Positions 1 to 5,005 of a stretch of 5,005 bases of DNA are shown one piece after another. Source of the DNA: a bacterium (GTDB lineage: Bacteria; Verrucomicrobiota; Verrucomicrobiia; Limisphaerales; J093); the NCBI GenBank assembly GCA_021784265.1, contig JAJXTA010000305.1:1-5005 (forward strand), read 5' to 3'. The notes beneath the pieces are model-generated. The model saw nothing but the letters and a program-made list of their open reading frames with translations. It had not been told where the DNA came from and ran no database searches. The stretch's first letter is position 1. The number at the start of each line of letters is the position of its first letter. Both the position numbers and the translations under genes were made by a program.

Positions 1-902
1 GGTTCCCCCGCCAGCGTGGTGAGCTTGGGGACGGAGGCCTGCATGCGGTACGCCATTTCATATTGGGTGATGCGGGCCTTGATTTCCGGATCGCCAAAGG
101 CGGCCAGCTCGAGTCGGTTGAGCTGGTCCAGGCCGTCGAGCATGCGGCGACGGGCTTCCCGGCTGAGGCCAGGGGGGTTGGAGAGGAACAGGACAGGATC
201 GCGGGCGGAGCGGAACTGGACCCCTTGGAATTCCGAGGGGAGAAAGCCCGCGCTCCAGAGGCGGGCGTAGAGAGGCTGGGACTCCCGCTTGGAGCTGCCT
301 TGGGAGATCAGAACGACGAAGGTGGGGAGGTCTTGGTTGGCGCTGCCCAAGCCGTAGCTGAGCCAGGAGCCGATGCAGGGCCGGCCCGGCTGTTGTGCCC
401 CGGTCTGCATCATGGTCGTGGCCGGGTCGTGATTGATCGCCTCGGTATTGACCGTTTTGATGAGGCACAAGTCATCGACCACCCCAGCGGTGTGGGGGAG
501 CAGCTCGCTGACCCAGGCGCCCGATTGGCCGTGTTGCTTAAAGTCGTAAAGCGACGCGGCGACCGGAAAGGAGGATTGGCCCGAGGTCATGCCGGTCAAC
601 CGCTGCATGCCCCGGACCGACCCCGGCAGTTCTGTGCCCTGGAGTTTCTTGAGGCCCGGCTTGTAATCCAACAGCTCGATTTGCGACGGACCCCCCGCCA
701 TGAAGAGATAGATCACCCGCTTGGCGGTCGGGGCAAAGTTAGGGAAGCCCGGCAAGCCCCCGTTGCCGGCGGGGGTCGCGGTGTCGGCGAACAGGCGTGG
801 GTTGAGCAGGGAGGCCAAGGCGACCGAGCCGATGCCCGTGGCCAAACGGCCGAAGAACTGGCGTCGGGTGGAGAAGGAGCCGAACTCGTTCAGGTAGTCC
901 AT
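1..902 (-). CDS. DUF1501 family protein with Tat signal, partial (3' end beyond the left edge)
   Basis: The reverse strand is open from ATG at 902-900 to the left edge: 300 codons with no stop, so the C-terminus is missing. Family members are usually about 450-500 residues, so roughly 60% is visible. The N-terminus has a twin-arginine motif (T12-R13-R14-Q15-F16-F17), then a hydrophobic stretch (about 20-34) and a probable cleavage region near LFA (37-39), pointing to Tat export. The strand-loop motif YLFMAGGPSQIELLDYKPGL (65-84) and the later segment INHDPATTMMQTG, followed by GRPCIGSWLSYGLG, are typical of DUF1501. From family knowledge, DUF1501 is related to the alkaline phosphatase/sulfatase fold, but its reaction is unproven. 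This start is preferred because it places the RR motif 12 residues in; the frame stays open upstream, but no better start was seen. There is no normally spaced Shine-Dalgarno. It lies downstream of the cytochrome gene, its usual partner in PVC bacteria, and is probably cotranscribed with it. Confidence 0.93.
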   Translation of the reverse strand, partial: MDYLNEFGSFSTRRQFFGRLATGIGSVALASLLNPRLFADTATPAGNGGLPGFPNFAPTAKRVIYLFMAGGPSQIELLDYKPGLKKLQGTELPGSVRGMQRLTGMTSGQSSFPVAASLYDFKQHGQSGAWVSELLPHTAGVVDDLCLIKTVNTEAINHDPATTMMQTGAQQPGRPCIGSWLSYGLGSANQDLPTFVVLISQGSSKRESQPLYARLWSAGFLPSEFQGVQFRSARDPVLFLSNPPGLSREARRRMLDGLDQLNRLELAAFGDPEIKARITQYEMAYRMQASVPKLTTLAGE

Positions 903-921
903 AGCACGAATAGATTTGCGG

Positions 922-954
922 CGGGCCTCCGCCGGGAGCGGGGGAGGAGGCCCG
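922..954 (-). repeat. Perfect 9-bp inverted repeat (hairpin) ahead of the DUF1501 gene
   Basis: CGGGCCTCC at 922-930 is the exact reverse complement of GGAGGCCCG at 946-954, with a 15-base loop. In the minus-strand transcript the stem ends 19 bases before the DUF1501 start codon. The GGAGG in its 3' arm (926-930) would be paired. No U-run follows on either strand, so it does not look like an intrinsic terminator. It could affect translation, mRNA processing or stability of the downstream gene; this is inference, and chance pairing in GC-rich DNA is possible. Confidence 0.5.
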
Positions 955-966
955 GGTTGGAAACAG

Positions 967-1009
967 AACCGCGGTTGCCGCCGTGGCGGGAGAGGGCGCC
1001 GGCGCCGGC
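967..1009. repeat. Cluster of short perfect palindromes in the cytochrome-DUF1501 spacer
   Basis: AACCGCGGTT (967-976) and GCCGGCGCCGGC (998-1009) are perfect palindromes. The second overlaps a tandem GGCGCC-GGCGCC (995-1006). With the hairpin at 922-954 they fill much of the 126-base spacer between the cytochrome stop codon and the DUF1501 start. They may form RNA secondary structure or operator-like dyads, but GC-rich composition alone makes such symmetry more likely, so no function is assigned. Confidence 0.35.
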
Positions 1010-1028
1010 AGCGACGGTCGAACAACGG

Positions 1029-4000
1029 TTAGCTCTTGGTGATAGCCTCATCGAGGTTGAGGAGCATGCTGGCGATGGTCGTCCACGCCGCCAGCTCAGC
1101 CGGGTTGAGCGAGGGCCGGGCCTTGAATGCGCCCACCGAAAGCAACTCCTCGGCGGCCGGGTGGTGGGCGCGGAAATCGGCGACCTCCTTCGTGAGAACG
1201 TCCAGCAGGATTTGGGTCTCGGCCGGGCGGGGCAAACGTCCAGTCACGAGGCGGAAGCCATAGGTGGCGCGCTCGACGGGGTCGTAGCCGCCTTCGAGCA
1301 TCATCCGTTGGGCCAGGGCGCGGGAGGCTTCGACGAATTGGGGGTCGTCCAACAAGAAGAGGGCCTGCAGGGGAGTGTTGGCGCGATCGCGGCGGACGAT
1401 ACAAGTCTCCCGGCTAGGGCAGTCCATCACCAGCATACCTGGAGGGGGGCTCTGGCGCTTCCAGAAGGTGTAGAGGCTGCGGCGGTAGTTGCCTTCGCCT
1501 TCGTCCTGGACGTATTTCTGTCGGTTGGCGTAGGAAACGGCCTCCCAGAGCCCCGGTGGTTCGTAGGGTTTGACGCTCGGACCGCCGAGCTTCTCGACGA
1601 GCAGCCCGGCCTCGGCCAACGCGCTGTCGCGCACCATTTCGGCGTCCATGCGGAACCGAGGCCCGCGGGCGAGCCAGTGGTTCTGGGGATCGCGCTCGCG
1701 CAGCCACGCCGGGGTCTCGGAGGACTGGCGGTAGGTGGCCGAGGTGACGATCAGGCGCTGCATGGCTTTGACATTCCAGCCGTTGCGGATGAACTCCGTC
1801 GCCAGCCAATCCAAGAGCAGTGGATGCGAGGGCCAAGCGCCTTGCGTGCCGAAGTCACCCGTGGTCTCAACAATGCCATTGCCAAAATAGTGTTGCCAAT
1901 AGCGGTTGACCACCACCCGGGCGGTGAGCGGATTGGCCGGGTCCAGCAACCAATGCGCCAACGCCAGCCGATCATGCCGCATCCCCGCCGGCAGTGGCGG
2001 CAGGAAGGCGGGCACGTCGGGAAGCACCCGCTCCCCCGGCTGGTCGTACTGGCCCCGAATGAGGATGTGGGCCTCACGCGGTTTGTCCATGATCTCCTTC
2101 ATGACCAGGGTGGTGGGAACGCTGGCCTCGAACTTGGCCCGGTCGTCTTTAAGGCGATCAAGCGCTTTGGCCAGCGCTTGCCATTCCGGGGAGTGATCGC
2201 GGCGAAAGATGTCGCGCAACTCACGCTGCTGAGCGGTGGTGCGCTCCGGCGGCGCCACGGCGAAAATGGGGGCCAGGGCCAGCGGCATGCCGTCCACTTC
2301 TTCGCCGGTCTGCTGATAATAGAAGGCGTAGCCGCCACTGTAGTTCACCACCTTGGCCAGGATCCGGTTCTCCCCCGCCACCAAATCGACCCGGACTTGG
2401 TCTTGATCGGGAGCGGCGGCCCGCTGCACCTCGCGTGCGAGCACCAGTTTGCCATTGACCCAAAGTTTGAGGGCATCGTCGCTCCCCAAGGACAGCGTCA
2501 CCGTCCGGGCACTCGGCGCGTGGACGAGGCGATAGAGGTAGGTGGCGGCGTTTTCCCCGCTTAGGTCATGGACCTTGCCATCGGTGAACTCCGGTTCTTC
2601 CCGCCACTGGAGCTTCCCGTCCAAGAAGGTCTGGTGCAAGTCGATCGCCTGCTCGGGCGGGAAGGGGGTCTTGAACGCCTCGGCGCCGCTCGCGGCAGTG
2701 AAGGGACCGACGACACTCCAGGCCTCCTGATGGGCGGGGGCCAAAAGTCGTCCGATCTCCGCCTCCGGCTCCAACGCGAGGCGGAAGCGGCCGATGGTGT
2801 GCTGGGCGTGGGGCGAGGCGAAGTGGAGTCGTACCCGCAGGCGCGCCGGGCCGGGCAGAGAGACTGGCGCGGTGGGAACAAAGAGGGCCAAACGATTCTC
2901 GCGGTGTTTGTCGCCGTCCACGGCCCAGCCGGTTCGCATCTTGCCGTCAATCGCCTTGCCTACCTCGAACCCATCCTGCGAGTAATCGGCGTAGGCGGCG
3001 GCGAAGTGGATGGTTCGCCACTGGTCGGGCGCGTCAACGGGGGCAACGGCCGCCTCGAATTCCGAGAGGACGAAGTTGCCGTTGTCGGCGCGGCTGGCCC
3101 CGTGGTGCGGGAGCGAGGGGTCGGTGAGGGCGTCCAGGCGCAGCGCCCCCACGGCCGGGCCATCCACGCGCGCGACAAACTCGAAGACGTCGTACTCCGG
3201 GTTTTTGCCGCTCGCGAGGATCGAGTTGTCCGGGAGTTTCTGGAGGGTTGCCCCCTCGGCGGAGCTCACCGCGACGGCGGCGAGGGTGGTCCAATGGCGG
3301 CTCAACCGCTCGGTCCACCGCTGCTCCCAGCGGGCTTGGGCGGCGTCCACACTCGGGAGCGGGGCCTCCAACCGCTGCTCCGCGGCGGCAATGTCCTGGT
3401 CGAACTGGGCAAGGCGGGCCGCCTGCGCCGCGTCCGGCACGCGCAGGTACGGATCGGGGTTGGGTTTGTTGCCGTCCAGGCCCTCTTCGGCGATGTTGTT
3501 GAAGAAGGCGTAGAACTCGTAGAAGTCCTTCTGGGTGATGGGATCGTATTTATGGTTGTGGCATTGCGCGCAGCCGACGGTCAGGCCCAGCCAGACGGTG
3601 CCGGTGGTCATGGCCCGATCGATGGCGTACTTGGCCAGGTATTCTTCCGGGATCGCGCCGCCTTCGCCGGTGGTCATATTGCAGCGGTTGAAGCCGGTGG
3701 CCACGCGTTGGGCCAGGGTCGGGTGGGGCAGGAGGTCGCCGGCCAGTTGGTCGATGGTGAACTGGTCGAAGGGCAGGTTGTGGTTGTAGGCATCGATAAC
3801 CCAGTTGCGGTACTCCCAAATCGAGCGGTAGGAATCGATATGGAAACCGTGGGTATCGGCGTAGCGGGCCGCATCCAGCCAATCGTGGGCCATCTGCTCA
3901 CCGTACCGCGGGGAAGCTAAGAGGCGATCCACCAGCCGGTCATAGGCTTGCGGGCTGCGGTCGGCCAGGAAGCGGTCGATTTCCTCCAGCGTGGGAGGCA

Positions 4001-4580
4001 GCCCGGTGAGGTCCAGGGTCACCCGGCGGACCAGGGTTGGTTTGTCGGCCTCAGGTGACGGCGGCAGGCCGCTCTTCTCCAGCCGGGCGAGGACGAAATC
4101 GTCGATCGGGTTACGCACCCAGCCCCGGTTCTTGACCGGAGGCAGGGCCGGACGCTCCGGCTTGACGAAGGACCAGTGCTGCGGCCAGGACGCACCCTCG
4201 GCGATCCAGCGGCGGAATACTTGTTTTTGAGCCGCTGACAGCGTCTTGCCGGTCCGGGGCGGCGGCATGATGTCCTCGGGGTCCTTGGCGGTGATCCGGG
4301 CGATGAGCTGGCTCTGGTTGGGCTGCCCGGGGACGATCACGCGGTCGCCGGACGGGAGGGGGTGGAGCGCCACCTCGCGCTGGTCCAAGCGGAGCTTGGC
4401 CTTGCGGGCTTTGTCGTCGGGCCCGTGGCAGGCGTAGCAGTTCTCGGAGAGGAGCGGGCGGATCTCGCGGTCGAAATCGACCGGGCGCGCCTGGAGGAGG
4501 CTGGGGGTGGCCAGGGAAAACACCGCCGCGGCGGCGCTCGCCGCGGAGCGCCAAGCCAAACCCAGTCTGGGGATGATCAT
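1029..4580 (-). CDS. PSCyt1-DUF1549-DUF1553 planctomycete-type cytochrome c protein with beta-sandwich insert
   Basis: Complete 1183-residue protein, ATG at 4580-4578 and TAA at 1031-1029. Residues 1-31 form a Sec-type signal ending in LLQA, so the protein should be exported, where c-type heme is attached. PSCyt1 (about 35-105) has the heme motif C48-Y-A-C51-H52, with M105 in DIMPPP a possible distal ligand. DUF1549/PSCyt2 (about 156-362) ends in a second CxxCH, C337-A-Q-C340-H341, followed by NHKYDP. A helical, possibly coiled-coil stretch (385-430) follows. Then comes a discoidin-like region (about 460-605, with AIDG and GWAV) and a PA14-like sandwich (about 618-758, with VVGPF, LGSDD and LWVNGKL). 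DUF1553 (about 865-1183) contains [20 protein letters not shown], a [16 protein letters not shown] segment and the usual [11 protein letters not shown] ending. At 1183 residues it is at the long end of the family because of the middle insert. An in-frame TAG upstream, with no other start between, supports this start. Its DUF1501 partner lies 126 bases downstream. The role is unproven; an extracytoplasmic redox function, perhaps in polymer breakdown, is plausible. Confidence 0.95.
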   Translation of the reverse strand: MIIPRLGLAWRSAASAAAAVFSLATPSLLQARPVDFDREIRPLLSENCYACHGPDDKARKAKLRLDQREVALHPLPSGDRVIVPGQPNQSQLIARITAKDPEDIMPPPRTGKTLSAAQKQVFRRWIAEGASWPQHWSFVKPERPALPPVKNRGWVRNPIDDFVLARLEKSGLPPSPEADKPTLVRRVTLDLTGLPPTLEEIDRFLADRSPQAYDRLVDRLLASPRYGEQMAHDWLDAARYADTHGFHIDSYRSIWEYRNWVIDAYNHNLPFDQFTIDQLAGDLLPHPTLAQRVATGFNRCNMTTGEGGAIPEEYLAKYAIDRAMTTGTVWLGLTVGCAQCHNHKYDPITQKDFYEFYAFFNNIAEEGLDGNKPNPDPYLRVPDAAQAARLAQFDQDIAAAEQRLEAPLPSVDAAQARWEQRWTERLSRHWTTLAAVAVSSAEGATLQKLPDNSILASGKNPEYDVFEFVARVDGPAVGALRLDALTDPSLPHHGASRADNGNFVLSEFEAAVAPVDAPDQWRTIHFAAAYADYSQDGFEVGKAIDGKMRTGWAVDGDKHRENRLALFVPTAPVSLPGPARLRVRLHFASPHAQHTIGRFRLALEPEAEIGRLLAPAHQEAWSVVGPFTAASGAEAFKTPFPPEQAIDLHQTFLDGKLQWREEPEFTDGKVHDLSGENAATYLYRLVHAPSARTVTLSLGSDDALKLWVNGKLVLAREVQRAAAPDQDQVRVDLVAGENRILAKVVNYSGGYAFYYQQTGEEVDGMPLALAPIFAVAPPERTTAQQRELRDIFRRDHSPEWQALAKALDRLKDDRAKFEASVPTTLVMKEIMDKPREAHILIRGQYDQPGERVLPDVPAFLPPLPAGMRHDRLALAHWLLDPANPLTARVVVNRYWQHYFGNGIVETTGDFGTQGAWPSHPLLLDWLATEFIRNGWNVKAMQRLIVTSATYRQSSETPAWLRERDPQNHWLARGPRFRMDAEMVRDSALAEAGLLVEKLGGPSVKPYEPPGLWEAVSYANRQKYVQDEGEGNYRRSLYTFWKRQSPPPGMLVMDCPSRETCIVRRDRANTPLQALFLLDDPQFVEASRALAQRMMLEGGYDPVERATYGFRLVTGRLPRPAETQILLDVLTKEVADFRAHHPAAEELLSVGAFKARPSLNPAELAAWTTIASMLLNLDEAITKS

Positions 4581-4590
4581 GACTGGGCTA

Positions 4591-4619
4591 AATATGGTCC
4601 GTAAGTGGCCCTAAGACAA
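4591..4619 (-). promoter_or_regulatory. Weak sigma70-like promoter candidate for the cytochrome gene
   Basis: On the minus strand TTGTCT (4619-4614) and CATATT (4596-4591) are separated by exactly 17 bases. Each box matches the consensus at four of six positions. The upstream box overlaps the last codons of recJ. A transcript would begin only a few bases before the ATG at 4580, giving a very short or leaderless message, consistent with the absence of a Shine-Dalgarno sequence there. Read-through from recJ, only 30 bases away, is an equally good explanation. Promoter consensus in this phylum is poorly known, so confidence is low. Confidence 0.25.
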
Positions 4620-5005
4620 CTTTTTTTCTTCCGGTGTCCCCGCGTCGCCCGGGACAGGGCGCCAGTCCAAGAGTTTGAGTTGGACGGTCTGGCGGCCATT
4701 AAACCGGTGGAGTTGGGGCGCGAAAGCCAGGTCGAACCGGGCGGGCGGCCACGGTTGGTGGGCGCCACCCCACCAAAGGGTCTCACAGGCGGCCTGGTTC
4801 TGGCGGACCCAGAGCTTGAGATGCCGCTGGTCGCGGCCGAGCCGTTGCGGCGGGCGGCAGAGCGCCACCCCGCGGGCGATCAGTTGCACTGGGGGGTTGC
4901 CCTGGCCGTGCGGCTGCAGCCGCTCCAGCTCGAGGAGGCGCTCAGGGGTGAGTTCGGCCAATCCCACCTCCGCGTCCAAGCGGAGGGTGGGTTGGGGAGA
5001 TCGGA
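4611..5005 (-). CDS. recJ: Single-stranded-DNA-specific exonuclease RecJ, C-terminal part (5' end beyond the right edge)
   Basis: The frame is open from the right edge to TAG at 4613-4611, showing the last 130 residues of a protein that is usually about 560-600 long. The visible part begins in the segment that links the DHHA1 domain to the RecJ OB-fold domain (LDAEVGLAELTPERLLELER), followed by the signature LQPHGQGNPP. Most family members read PFGxGNP here, so histidine replaces the usual phenylalanine. The OB fold continues with RGV, a strand giving RHLKLWV, FDLAFAPQL and the closing FNGRQTVQLKLLDWRPV, a characteristic RecJ ending. RecJ is a cytoplasmic 5'-3' exonuclease in recombination and mismatch or base-excision repair; the catalytic DHH motifs lie outside the window. 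A TTG at 4979 is internal and not the real start. The gene ends with a run of seven A residues encoding EEKKLS. It sits 30 bases upstream of the cytochrome gene on the same strand, probably without functional linkage. Confidence 0.9.
   Translation of the reverse strand, partial: RSPQPTLRLDAEVGLAELTPERLLELERLQPHGQGNPPVQLIARGVALCRPPQRLGRDQRHLKLWVRQNQAACETLWWGGAHQPWPPARFDLAFAPQLHRFNGRQTVQLKLLDWRPVPGDAGTPEEKKLS

Noticed and set aside
58..468. Minus-strand 136-codon open frame rich in Pro and Arg.
   Set aside because: It lies in another frame of the DUF1501 gene, whose frame is uninterrupted and gives a clear family match; the composition is typical of a GC-rich shadow.
922..954. Hairpin as a rho-independent terminator after the cytochrome gene.
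   Set aside because: Neither strand has a U-run after the stem, and the stem lies about 75 bases beyond the cytochrome stop and close to the next start.
63..3920. Very long plus-strand open frames, 833 codons (63-2564) and 450 codons (2568-3920) in the same frame, with a single stop between them.
   Set aside because: They are codon-for-codon antisense to the DUF1501 and cytochrome genes, so a stop needs a sense TTA, CTA or TCA codon, which are rare in this GC-rich DNA. The dividing stop is the CTA for Leu673 and the final one the TTA for Leu221 of the cytochrome. The translations show no recognisable domain.
4577..4786. Minus-strand 69-codon open frame ending in an ATGA overlap with the cytochrome start.
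   Set aside because: It overlaps the RecJ OB domain in the +1 frame and has no family features. It matters only as the possible outcome of slippage at the A-run, noted separately.

Overview
This GC-rich window carries three genes, all on the minus strand. Two run off the window edges. In transcription order they are: the C-terminal end of a RecJ-type single-strand DNA exonuclease (right edge to about 4611); a complete 1183-residue planctomycete-type cytochrome protein with PSCyt1, DUF1549 and DUF1553 domains (4580 to 1029); and the N-terminal 300 residues of a DUF1501 protein with a twin-arginine signal (902 to the left edge). No RNA gene, CRISPR array or mobile element was seen.

The DUF1549/DUF1553 cytochrome next to a DUF1501 partner is a hallmark of the Planctomycetes-Verrucomicrobia (PVC) group, where many paralogous copies of this pair occur in each genome. 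The DUF1501 N-terminus and the high GC content fit Verrucomicrobiota or Planctomycetota. I cannot place the organism more precisely without a database search.

The cytochrome is predicted to be exported by Sec, as c-type heme is attached outside the cytoplasm. It has two CxxCH motifs, one in PSCyt1 and one in DUF1549. An approximately 300-residue insert between DUF1549 and DUF1553 looks like two beta-sandwich modules, one discoidin-like and one resembling the PA14-like sandwiches found in some glycoside hydrolases. The DUF1501 protein has a Tat signal and an N-terminal motif typical of a family related to the alkaline phosphatase/sulfatase fold. The pair probably works together outside the cytoplasm. 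Its biochemical role is not established; carbohydrate or sulfated-polymer breakdown is a common guess from genome context.

The two spacers are short. The 30-base gap between recJ and the cytochrome gene contains a weak promoter candidate whose upstream box lies inside the end of recJ. The 126-base gap before the DUF1501 gene is rich in perfect dyad symmetries, including a 9-bp stem that ends 19 bases before the start codon and buries a GGAGG. The long plus-strand open frames across the window are codon-aligned antisense shadows and are not annotated as genes.
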